5,707 bases of DNA, taken from the NCBI GenBank assembly GCA_903934745.1, contig CAIZOZ010000533.1, forward strand, positions 1-5,707, read 5' to 3'. Position numbers and translations under genes: made by a program. This document shows positions 1 through 5,707 of the stretch, in pieces (position 1 is the first letter of the stretch; every line of letters begins with the position of its first letter). A model generated the notes under the pieces. It worked only from the letters and a program-made list of their open reading frames with translations. It did not search any database and was not told where the DNA came from. Origin of the DNA: an uncultured cyanobacterium. GTDB lineage: Bacteria; Cyanobacteriota; Cyanobacteriia; PCC-6307; Cyanobiaceae.

Positions 1-237
1 GATCTGCATCTCGGCGGGTGGCTCGCGGAAGGCCATACGGCGCATGTCACCGCTGTTGCGGTTGGTGAGGCTGGCCTCGATCCGTCCGTCCGTGTCTTCC
101 ACCAGCAGGTGGCTGGCGAAGCGCTCCTGTTCCTGTCCGGTGGCATCGAGACGGACGAATACGCCCTCCCAGATGCCGGCATTGTGGGCCAGGAGCTGGT
201 GGCGGCGGTCCGCCAGTGGGTTCAGAGCGCCAGTCAT
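1..237 (-). CDS. DUF3598-like protein, N-terminal 79 codons (partial at left edge)
   Basis: This frame is open from an ATG at 237-235 to the window edge with no stop, so only the first 79 residues are visible. They read MTGALNPLADRRHQLL, then WEGVFVRLDATGQE at about residues 23-36, then a strand-rich stretch with LTNRNSG at about 57-63. The pattern W-x-G-x(3)-R-x(4)-G followed by a phenylalanine-containing strand and T-N-R resembles the N-terminus of cyanobacterial DUF3598 proteins. Those are predicted calycin-like barrels related in fold to the CpcS/CpeS phycobilin lyases, with no firmly known function. The start lies 25 bases after the SNF2 stop codon on the same strand. No in-frame ATG, GTG or TTG lies between, and no clear Shine-Dalgarno sequence is seen. 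The short gap suggests cotranscription with the SNF2 gene. The reading frame is well supported; the family call rests on pattern recognition over a short fragment. Confidence 0.6.
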   Translation of the reverse strand, partial: MTGALNPLADRRHQLLAHNAGIWEGVFVRLDATGQEQERFASHLLVEDTDGRIEASLTNRNSGDMRRMAFREPPAEMQI

Positions 238-262
238 CGCTGCGGGCCTGCAGGCATCGGCT

Positions 263-3200
263 TCAGGCCTCCTCATCGAGGGCCACCAGCTCGCGCAGCT
301 GGCCCATCTCCAGCCCCCCGAGCCAGTCTTCGCCGCTGCCGACGATGTCGGCGGCCAGCTTTGATTTTTCCTGAATCATGCGATCGATGCGCTCCTCCAC
401 CGAGCCGCTGGTGACGAACTTGTGCACCAGCACCCGGTTGGTCTGGCCGATGCGATAGGCGCGGTCGGTGGCCTGGTTTTCCACCGCCGGGTTCCACCAG
501 CGATCGAGGTGGAACACATGGCTGGCGCGGGTGAGGTTGAGGCCAACGCCACCGGCTTTGAGTGACAGCAAGAACAGCTGCGGGCCGCGGGGATCGTCCT
601 GGAAGCGATCCACCATCGCCTGGCGCTCGGTCTTGCTGCTGCTGCCATAGAGGAAGGGCACCTCCTGGCGCCACTTGCGCTCCAAATGGGCCTTGAGCAG
701 GTGGCCCCATTCGGCGAACTGGGTGAACAGCAGGGCCCGATCGCCGGCTTCGATCACCTCCTCGAGGATTTCTTCGAGCCGCTGCACCTTGGCGCTGCGG
801 GCGGCGAAGTTGCCATCCACCTGGCTTTCCTTCAGGGCCAGGGCCGGATGGTTGCAGATCTGCTTGAGCTTGGTGAGCAGCGCCAGCACCTGGCCGTGTT
901 TCTGGCCCAGCGGCGCCCGGGCGATCGCATCGAGGCTGGCCTGCACGGTGTGGTTGTAGAGCTTCTTCTGCTCGCTGCTGAGCCCCACCCACTCGCGCAA
1001 CTCCACCTTCTCCGGCAGGTCGGAAATGATCGATTTGTCGGTCTTGAGCCGGCGCAGGATGAAGGGGCCCACCCGGGCCTTGAGATCGCGCAGCGAGCTC
1101 ATGTCGCCATAGCGCTCGATCGGCAGGCGATAGCGCTGGCGGAAGAAGGCCTCCTCCCCCAGCACGCGCGGATTGAGGAAGTCCATCAGGGCCCAGAGCT
1201 CGCTGACGCGGTTCTCCACCGGCGTGCCGGTGAGGGCGATGCGGAAGCGGCCCTGCTTGCCGGGTCGTCCCAGGTCGCGGGCGGCCTGACTCTGTTTGGC
1301 CGCGGGGTTCTTGATCGCCTGGGCTTCATCGATCACCATCCCCTGCCAGTCGATCGTCTCCAGCAGCTCACTGTCCCGCTGCAGCAGGCCGTAGCTGGTG
1401 AGCACCAGATCGACGCCTTCGAGCGCCTGCTTCAGTTTCGCCTCGGTGGACGGACGCCGGGGGCCGTAGTGCTCGCGCACCACCAATTCAGGGGTGAAGG
1501 CGGCCGCCTCCCGTTTCCAGTTGGTGAGCACCGAGGTGGGGGCCACCAGCAGCACGGGGCGTTTGAGTTCCTCTTCCACCTTGAGATGCTGCAAAAAGGC
1601 CAGCAATTGGATTGTCTTGCCCAGGCCCATGTCATCGGCCAGGCAGGCCCCCTGGTCGAAGCGATAGAGGAAGGACAACCAGCCCAGCCCCCGTTCCTGA
1701 TAGGGCCGCAGCTGGCCGCAGAAGCCCTCGGGCGCCGGCAGCGGATCGGGAGCCTTCTGCTGGTGGTATCGCTCCAGCACCGCCTGCAGACGCGGGCCGC
1801 CGAGGAAGCGATGCACCGGCAGACGCATCAGGGTGTCGCCGTCGGTGGCGGTGAGGCGCAAGGCATCGTCGAGGCTCAGGGGCGGATCGGCGGCGCAGAA
1901 GCGTCTGGCGTTCTTGAGATCGTTGGGGCGCAGCTCGATCCAGGCGCCTTTGTGCTGCACCAGGGGGCTGCGCTTGGCTTCGAGCCGATCGAGCTCCTTG
2001 AGGCTGAGGGTGACGCCACCGATCATCAGCTCGCATTTGCGATCGAGGTTCTCACCCAGGCTGAAGCCCTTGGAACTGCTGGGTAGTTCGGCCTCGATCG
2101 ACAGGCCCAGCCGGCTGGCCAGGCCGCCGCTGAGGCTGGGTGGCAGCACCACGCCCACCCCCACATCGCGCAACTGGCTGGCGGCGGTGCGCACCAGCAC
2201 GAAGGCCTCCGCCGGCGTCAGCTCCATGGTTTCCGGTGCGGCCGAATCCAGCCCGCGGGTGATCGGCTCGAACACCTGCAAGGCCCGCCCCATGCCCTCG
2301 AGCAGCAGTTCACCCGGTTGCTTCACCTCCACTTCGCCCAGCTGCAGGGGGGTGTCACCCCGGCCCCACACCGCCCCGGCCGGCATCCTCAAGCTGGGAT
2401 CGGCCTCGGCCTGGAGGCTGAAGTGCAACTCCCAGAGATCGGCTTCCGGCGGCGGGGTGAACAGCTCCAGGCAGGCCCGGGCCGGCGCCACCCGGCCCGC
2501 CACTGCTTCACGCCAGTGGTGGGTGGCGATTTCCAGCCGTTCCTGCTCTTCTTCATCGAGGCCGAGCCTGCTGTCGCCGGGGCCGAGGGCCTTCTGCCAG
2601 GCCTCCAGCAGCGGATCGAGTTCGCCGCGCTCCGGCTTGAATCCCGAGCGCAACTGGCCGTCCAGCAGGGACTCCAGCAGGCTCGCCACCCGCAACCTGC
2701 CGCTGCCGGGCCGGCGGCAGGCCAGGGCCGCTTCGCCGTAGGGATCGGCGGGCATGGCGCAACAGGCCACCTGGGGCAGGCCGCTGGCCAGCTCTTCCAG
2801 CCGGCGGCGATCGCCCTCCCGGTTCAGTAACGGCAGCCAGCGGGCTTCACCCGCCTCCACCTGGGGCAGCCAGCGACCGCGGGCGATCAGGCTCAACGCC
2901 CAGCGCTGCAGATGGCTCCACCAGCGCAGGTCATCGGCCAGTTCGGGATGGTCGCCGGAGAGGGGCAGGCGACTGAGCCATTCGGCCGCGGCGGCGGGAT
3001 CGAGGGCCAGGCCTTCCACCCGCCAGGGCCACCACAGCGGCTCTTTGGGGATCGGTTCCCCCGCCTGCAACGGCAGGCCGCTCCAGCTGGCGCTGCCGTT
3101 CTTGCGGCGACCCTTGGCGGCCTGGGTGCGACTGGGCAGGGTGAGGGCGGCACTGGCGGGCCGCAGCGCTTCAGCCCAGAGATCGTGGGCTTCGAGCCAG

Positions 3201-3355
3201 TCGGCCAGGGCGGACTCATCGAGGCTGAAGGGGTGGTCGGGGGCGCCGCGGTCGGGTGTGGTCGGTTCGGATACACGCCAGGTATCGGCCCAGAGCAGCA
3301 GGCGCCCTCCCGCTCCTGCGGGGGGAAACAGCCAGGTGGCGTGCAGCAGACTCAT
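263..3355 (-). CDS. SNF2-family DEAD/DEAH-box helicase-like ATPase
   Basis: The 1030-residue protein is complete and carries the full set of SNF2 (superfamily 2) motifs in its C-terminal half. Motif I is DDMGLGKT at 574-581 with Lys580, and motif Ia is VAPTSVLTNW at 604-613. Motif II is DEAQ at 676-679, a common bacterial variant of DEAH. Motif III is LTGTP at 708-712, motif IV is around LLFTQF at 875-880, motif V is KAGGVGLNLT at 933-942, and motif VI is QATDRAYRIGQ at 961-971, preceded by WWNP. Residues about 400-535 fit the helicase-associated domain (DUF3670 type) common in bacterial SNF2 proteins. Residues 1-400 are a poorly characterised, Trp- and Leu-rich N-terminal region. Such proteins are ATP-driven DNA translocases or remodellers; their bacterial substrate is generally unknown. 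The ATG at 3355 is chosen because MSLLHATWL looks like the usual start of cyanobacterial homologues as I remember them. No Shine-Dalgarno sequence is evident. The start lies 28 bases after the upstream membrane-protein gene, which suggests an operon. Confidence 0.95.
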   Translation of the reverse strand: MSLLHATWLFPPAGAGGRLLLWADTWRVSEPTTPDRGAPDHPFSLDESALADWLEAHDLWAEALRPASAALTLPSRTQAAKGRRKNGSASWSGLPLQAGEPIPKEPLWWPWRVEGLALDPAAAAEWLSRLPLSGDHPELADDLRWWSHLQRWALSLIARGRWLPQVEAGEARWLPLLNREGDRRRLEELASGLPQVACCAMPADPYGEAALACRRPGSGRLRVASLLESLLDGQLRSGFKPERGELDPLLEAWQKALGPGDSRLGLDEEEQERLEIATHHWREAVAGRVAPARACLELFTPPPEADLWELHFSLQAEADPSLRMPAGAVWGRGDTPLQLGEVEVKQPGELLLEGMGRALQVFEPITRGLDSAAPETMELTPAEAFVLVRTAASQLRDVGVGVVLPPSLSGGLASRLGLSIEAELPSSSKGFSLGENLDRKCELMIGGVTLSLKELDRLEAKRSPLVQHKGAWIELRPNDLKNARRFCAADPPLSLDDALRLTATDGDTLMRLPVHRFLGGPRLQAVLERYHQQKAPDPLPAPEGFCGQLRPYQERGLGWLSFLYRFDQGACLADDMGLGKTIQLLAFLQHLKVEEELKRPVLLVAPTSVLTNWKREAAAFTPELVVREHYGPRRPSTEAKLKQALEGVDLVLTSYGLLQRDSELLETIDWQGMVIDEAQAIKNPAAKQSQAARDLGRPGKQGRFRIALTGTPVENRVSELWALMDFLNPRVLGEEAFFRQRYRLPIERYGDMSSLRDLKARVGPFILRRLKTDKSIISDLPEKVELREWVGLSSEQKKLYNHTVQASLDAIARAPLGQKHGQVLALLTKLKQICNHPALALKESQVDGNFAARSAKVQRLEEILEEVIEAGDRALLFTQFAEWGHLLKAHLERKWRQEVPFLYGSSSKTERQAMVDRFQDDPRGPQLFLLSLKAGGVGLNLTRASHVFHLDRWWNPAVENQATDRAYRIGQTNRVLVHKFVTSGSVEERIDRMIQEKSKLAADIVGSGEDWLGGLEMGQLRELVALDEEA
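921..928. repeat. HIP1 octamer (GCGATCGC)
   Basis: This is an exact copy of the highly iterated palindrome HIP1, which is over-represented in many cyanobacterial genomes. It lies inside the SNF2 coding region. It supports a cyanobacterial origin but is weak on its own, because a GC-rich 5.7-kb sequence could hold one by chance. Confidence 0.75.
2806..2815. repeat. HIP1 extended palindrome (GGCGATCGCC)
   Basis: This is a second exact HIP1 core (2807-2814), here in the extended ten-base form. It lies inside the part of the SNF2 gene that encodes the N-terminal region. Confidence 0.75.
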
Positions 3356-3383
3356 GGAACGGGGAGACGGCCGGAGCGCGCGG

Positions 3384-3866
3384 TCATGGCCGCAGGGAGG
3401 GCAGACAACGCTGCGCTCCCTGCAGCCACAAGGCGGATGCGATGACGGGCAGCCAGAGGGGCGGCCAGGTCCGCAGGATCTCCATCATCACCGTTGGCAG
3501 GCCCCCCTGCAGCGCCAACGGCGAGGCCAGGCTGCGGATGGCGCAGACGGCCCCGACCAATCCCGCCTGCAGGTGACCATCACCGGGGTCGACCCGCTGC
3601 AGGTGAAAGGCCAGCAGGCCATAAAAAAAGCCGCACCCACCGGCCCGCAGGGCCAGCTCCAGTCCGGCCGCCAGCGCAGGGGTGAAGGCTTGAAGTCCCG
3701 GCTCAGCCCGCAGGGCCGGCAGTACGACGGGTACAAAAGTCACGAGCCCGGCGACAACGGCAGCCTGAAGCGCCCAGCTGAGGGAACGGAGCCGCAACTG
3801 GGCGCGGGGCTGGGCGGAAGCCTGGGGCGCGGACAAGGGTGGGATCGTCCTCAGCGGGGCGATCAT
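3384..3866 (-). CDS. Small putative membrane protein of unknown function
   Basis: This is a 160-residue protein that I do not firmly recognise. After a Pro/Ala/Arg-rich N-terminus (residues 1-28) there is a clear hydrophobic helix at about 30-51 (WALQAAVVAGLVTFVPVVLP). A second hydrophobic stretch at about 62-89 ends in GFFYGLLAFHL. A third at about 99-120 contains AGLVGAVCAIRSLA, and a short one at 134-148 contains PLWLPVIASALWL. Two to four membrane segments are therefore likely. The spacing of GLVGA...IRSLA after FYGLLAFH loosely recalls a conserved cyanobacterial membrane family of unknown role, but that is a weak recollection. The start is the only ATG near the 5' end; upstream codons run to an in-frame TGA at 3914-3912, which is the stop of the preceding gene. 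No Shine-Dalgarno sequence is visible, and a strong inverted repeat abuts the start codon. The gene ends 28 bases before the SNF2 start, so the two are probably cotranscribed. The opposite strand is also open here, but the hydrophobic pattern and gene order favour this strand. Confidence 0.7.
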   Translation of the reverse strand: MIAPLRTIPPLSAPQASAQPRAQLRLRSLSWALQAAVVAGLVTFVPVVLPALRAEPGLQAFTPALAAGLELALRAGGCGFFYGLLAFHLQRVDPGDGHLQAGLVGAVCAIRSLASPLALQGGLPTVMMEILRTWPPLWLPVIASALWLQGAQRCLPSLRP

Positions 3867-3903
3867 GCCGCGCCGCCGGGGCGTTGCCCAGCGGCGGCGC
3901 GGC
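3867..3903. repeat. Perfect 11-bp inverted repeat adjoining a start codon
   Basis: GCCGCGCCGCC at 3867-3877 is the exact reverse complement of GGCGGCGCGGC at 3893-3903. Inside the loop, GGGC (3879-3882) can also pair with GCCC (3886-3889). On a minus-strand transcript the hairpin lies in the 45-base gap after the secreted-protein stop codon and ends at the base just before the ATG (3866-3864) of the membrane-protein gene. No U-tract follows on either strand, so it is not a canonical intrinsic terminator. It could dampen ribosome entry at the downstream gene, stabilise an upstream mRNA 3' end, or simply reflect CGG-rich sequence. The pairing is seen directly; any function is inference. Confidence 0.55.
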
Positions 3904-3911
3904 GGTGTGGA

Positions 3912-4727
3912 TCAGGCAGAGCGGGGGGCGGCAGCTGCGGTGGGCTTCAACCGGCGGCGCAGGCGGCGGCTGGCCTGGAAGGCCGCGACGGCGCCGAGGA
4001 CTGGCAGGGGGCCGGGGGCGGGTGTGCCGTTGGTCAGTGGATCTGCGACGACTCCACTGCCACCATTCGAAATGCCTTGCACCTTGGCGGCAATGTTGAC
4101 AAATTCGCCTTGGACTTCGATTCTTCCAAGGAGTGCGTCTGGTGTCAGGTTGGTGCCGGTAAGTACGAACTTAACCGTCTTGCCTTTGGTGAGTCGACCG
4201 CTGCCACCATTCTGTCCTGTACCCGTAAGATTGAAGCCTAAGTCAAAGTCGCCCACTGCGTTGCCTTCAATGTCGTAGCCATCGATCGTAGCTTGAATAT
4301 TATAGTTGGAGCAGATGGTGGTACCGTAGTCATCGCAGGTTACGTTGATCGGAAGTGTGCCATATGGATTTATGACTCCATCGGCGAGGTTAAAACCTAC
4401 TTTTGTGATAAACTCGTCGTCTGTCAGGCCTGTCAGTCCTTCTATCGAGTTCTCATTGGGGTCGAGCAGGATGGAGAGAGGACCATTGAGGGTTTGTTGG
4501 GTAAGCTCTACTTTCATCCAGGAACCGACGCCTGCCGGTGAAGCGCCATTGATGACCTTATTGAGATTGATTCGATAGCCGTTTGTGATAGGGGTCACGC
4601 CTGCATTTGCTGGCGAAGAAAAGAGCGCAATTGCCGCAAAACAGAAGCCTGCGGCAAGGCCCGTTTTGATCGGGAATCGTCTAGTCCTGCCAGTATCATC
4701 TGTTCGAGAAATCCGGCGGAAGTCCAT
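3912..4727 (-). CDS. Exported protein with PEP-CTERM-like C-terminal sorting signal
   Basis: The protein has 271 residues from the ATG at 4727. A TTG at 4742 would add five residues (LCSCE, its first read as Met), but the ATG is the simpler start. A basic n-region (RTRRFPIK, 15-21) leads to a hydrophobic core and a signal-peptidase site after SSPANA at residue 42. The mature body (43-about 230) is Gly/Asn/Thr/Asp-rich and probably beta-rich. It has one cysteine pair (C131, C139), and stretches such as DFDLGFNLTGTG and KGKTVKFVLTGTNL resemble other PEP-CTERM secreted proteins. The C-terminus has PAPGPLPVLG (236-245), a short hydrophobic stretch to F250, then RRLRRRLK (254-261). This is the tripartite layout of exosortase-type signals in the PGPLP form seen in cyanobacteria. 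A ten-residue Ala/Pro tail after the Arg cluster is longer than usual. No enzymatic motif is seen. The body is about 49% GC, unlike its neighbours. It is probably a surface or matrix protein. Confidence 0.8.
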   Translation of the reverse strand: MDFRRISRTDDTGRTRRFPIKTGLAAGFCFAAIALFSSPANAGVTPITNGYRINLNKVINGASPAGVGSWMKVELTQQTLNGPLSILLDPNENSIEGLTGLTDDEFITKVGFNLADGVINPYGTLPINVTCDDYGTTICSNYNIQATIDGYDIEGNAVGDFDLGFNLTGTGQNGGSGRLTKGKTVKFVLTGTNLTPDALLGRIEVQGEFVNIAAKVQGISNGGSGVVADPLTNGTPAPGPLPVLGAVAAFQASRRLRRRLKPTAAAAPRSA

Positions 4728-4935
4728 TTCACATGAGCACAAGTACAGTCAAATGTTAGGTTTTTTATGGCTTTAAGTGGCGCCATGAATGCACCATAAG
4801 GGCTGCATTCCTTGGGCATCAAGTGGGCAATTCCGTGTTGATCCTCATCGCTTTGATGCTGTTCCTGGCGTTGTTGTGGGTCTCCCCACCCGCCCCTGCG
4901 TAATCATGGGTGCGCACGCGCAGCACATTGTTCCC
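4728..4935. promoter_or_regulatory. Divergent spacer between alaS and the secreted-protein gene
   Basis: This is the only gap of any size in the window (208 bases) and must hold the start signals for both divergent genes. The half nearest the secreted-protein gene is AT-rich and includes a TTTTTT run at 4761-4766. The half nearest alaS is GC-richer. No Shine-Dalgarno sequence is evident before either start codon. I see no RNA gene, no T-box-like specifier or terminator structure, and no convincing ORF. The frame in phase with alaS happens to stay open from 4789 without resembling protein sequence. Confidence 0.5.
4793..4822 (-). promoter_or_regulatory. Weak sigma70-like promoter candidate for the minus-strand genes
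   Basis: Read on the minus strand, TTGATG (4822-4817) is separated by 18 bases from TATGGT (4798-4793). Each matches four of six consensus positions. The -10 lies about 65 bases upstream of the ATG of the secreted-protein gene. The match is poor and could be chance; it is the best pair I found by eye for that direction. Confidence 0.2.
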
Positions 4936-5707
4936 ATGGCCGCCGCCACCCCGTCCCGCCCCCGTACCGGCGCCGAGATCCGCGCGGCCTTCCTGGACTT
5001 CTACGAGCAGCGTGGCCATCAGCGCGTGGCCAGTGCCTCCCTGGTGCCGGAAGACCCGACGGTGCTGCTGACGATCGCTGGCATGCTGCCGTTCAAGCCG
5101 GTGTTTCTGGGCCAGGCGCCGCGGCCGGCGCCGCGGGCCACCAGCAGTCAGAAGTGCATCCGCACCAACGACATCGAAAACGTCGGCCGCACGGCGCGGC
5201 ATCACACGTTTTTCGAGATGCTCGGTAATTTTTCCTTCGGCGACTACTTCAAGAGCGAGGCGATTCAGTGGGCCTGGGAGCTGAGCACCGTGGTGTTCGG
5301 CCTCAATCCCCAGAACCTGGTGGTGAGTGTGTTCCGCGAGGACGACGAGGCGGCCGCCATCTGGCGCGATGGGGTGGGGTGAATCCGAAGCGCATCGTGC
5401 GCATGGATGAGGCCGACAACTTCTGGGCCTCCGGCCCCACCGGCCCTTGCGGCCCCTGTTCGGAGATTTACTACGACTTCAAGCCCGAATGCGGCGACGA
5501 CACCATCGACCTTGAGGACGACAGCCGTTTCATCGAGTTCTACAACCTCGTGTTCATGCAGTACAACCGCGATGCGGCCGGTGTGCTGACGCCCCTGGCC
5601 AATCGCAACATCGACACCGGCATGGGGCTGGAGCGGATGGCCCAGATCCTGCAGGCCGTTCCCAACAACTACGAAACCGACCTGATCTATCCGCTGATCG
5701 AGGCGGC
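4936..5707 (+). CDS. alaS: Alanine--tRNA ligase (AlaS), N-terminal part, frameshifted, partial at right edge
   Basis: AlaS attaches alanine to tRNA-Ala in the cytoplasm using ATP. About 257 of the roughly 880 residues usual for bacteria are visible, all from the class II catalytic domain. Residues 15-40 (IRAAFLDFYEQRGHQ, then the LVPEDPT region) form the motif 1 area. CIRTNDIENVGRTARHHTFFEMLGNFSFGDYFK (74-106) carries motif 2. After the frameshift, WASGPTGPCGPCSEIYYD and then NIDTGMGLERM (motif 3) follow. The first frame ends at a TGA (5380-5382) after IWRDGVG. Conserved sequence resumes at once in the -1 frame as VNPKRIVRMDEADNFW from 5379 and stays open to the edge. One missing G in the run at 5376-5379 would restore the protein. 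The ATG at 4936 gives MAAATPSRPRTGAEIRAAF, matching the family's usual start. An in-frame ATG at 4906 would add ten residues and cannot be excluded. The gene is divergent from the other four. AlaS is essential and normally single-copy, so a sequence error is the likeliest cause of the break. Confidence 0.93.
5371..5382 (+). other. Frameshift site in alaS (G-runs followed by TGA)
   Basis: The bases read GGGGTGGGGTGA. In the incoming frame this is GGG-GTG-GGG-TGA (Gly-Val-Gly-stop). With one extra G in the second run it would read Gly-Val-Gly-Val-Asn and join the conserved downstream frame seamlessly. The last sense codon GGG (5377-5379) could also re-pair perfectly one base back (5376-5378) with UGA waiting in the A site, so a -1 slip is physically conceivable. 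Confidence 0.85.

Noticed and set aside
686..2086. 466-codon open frame on the plus strand antisense to SNF2
   Set aside because: It is a shadow of the GC-rich SNF2 gene. Its translation is low-complexity (His, Gln, Gly and Ala rich) with no domain, and the minus strand encodes a complete motif-bearing protein.
3566..3606. CTGCAGGTGA direct repeat about 30 bases apart
   Set aside because: Only ten bases, inside the membrane-protein coding region, with no further copies or flanking structure; probably chance.
2754..4241. 495-codon open frame on the plus strand spanning three minus-strand genes
   Set aside because: It crosses gene boundaries, is Arg/Gly/Ser-rich without recognisable motifs, and opposes well-supported genes including a signal-peptide protein.
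1..4742. SNF2 ATPase with neighbouring unknown genes as a possible antiphage system (DISARM-like)
   Set aside because: There is no methyltransferase, nuclease or other defence partner, and the SNF2 protein looks like the ordinary cyanobacterial housekeeping-type homologue beside alaS.
4725..4766. CATTT/AAATG short inverted repeat followed by a T-run as a plus-strand terminator
   Set aside because: The stem is only about five AT-rich base pairs with a loop of more than 20 bases, and no plus-strand gene lies upstream to be terminated.
4595..4822. 75-codon minus-strand frame overlapping the start of the secreted-protein gene
   Set aside because: It is out of frame with the signal-peptide-encoding gene and has no domain or credible start signal. 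The overlap is best explained by chance.
5115..5138. Tandem near-repeat GGCGCCGCGG in two copies 12 bases apart within alaS
   Set aside because: It encodes the Pro/Ala/Arg linker APRPAPRA before motif 2 and is adequately explained by repetitive codons in a GC-rich gene.

Overview
The window most likely comes from a picocyanobacterium of the high-GC Synechococcus/Cyanobium type. Four things point that way: the AlaS sequence, a long SNF2 protein beginning MSLLHATWL, the start of a DUF3598-type protein, and a secreted protein ending in a cyanobacterial-style PGPLP plus Arg-rich tail. Two copies of the cyanobacterial HIP1 octamer GCGATCGC are also present. Most of the window is roughly 68-73% GC in hand-counted lines. 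These family assignments come from recognised sequence patterns, not from a database search.

Layout: four genes lie on the minus strand, read from right to left. They are a secreted protein with a PEP-CTERM-like C-terminus (4727-3912), a small membrane protein of unknown function (3866-3384), a complete 1030-residue SNF2-family helicase-like ATPase (3355-263), and the first 79 codons of a DUF3598-like protein that runs off the left edge (237-1). The gaps between them are 45, 28 and 25 bases, so the last three, and perhaps all four, could share a transcript. Divergent from them, alaS (alanyl-tRNA synthetase) begins at 4936 on the plus strand and runs off the right edge.

Three points stand out. 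First, alaS is interrupted by a one-base frameshift at a GGGG run (5376-5379) followed directly by TGA. The downstream frame continues perfectly conserved AlaS sequence, so this is most likely a sequencing error, but the site also has geometry that would allow -1 slippage. Second, the secreted-protein gene is a compositional mosaic: its body is about 49% GC, while its sorting-signal end and all neighbours are far richer in GC. Third, a perfect 11-bp inverted repeat in the gap after that gene ends exactly at the start codon of the membrane-protein gene.

There is no sign of phage, transposon, CRISPR, RNA gene or a recognisable defence cassette. The genes do not form an obvious pathway: translation (AlaS), DNA/chromatin remodelling (SNF2), a possible tetrapyrrole-binding calycin-like protein (DUF3598), and cell-surface or exported functions. 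The longest stretch without a gene is the 208-base divergent spacer at 4728-4935.
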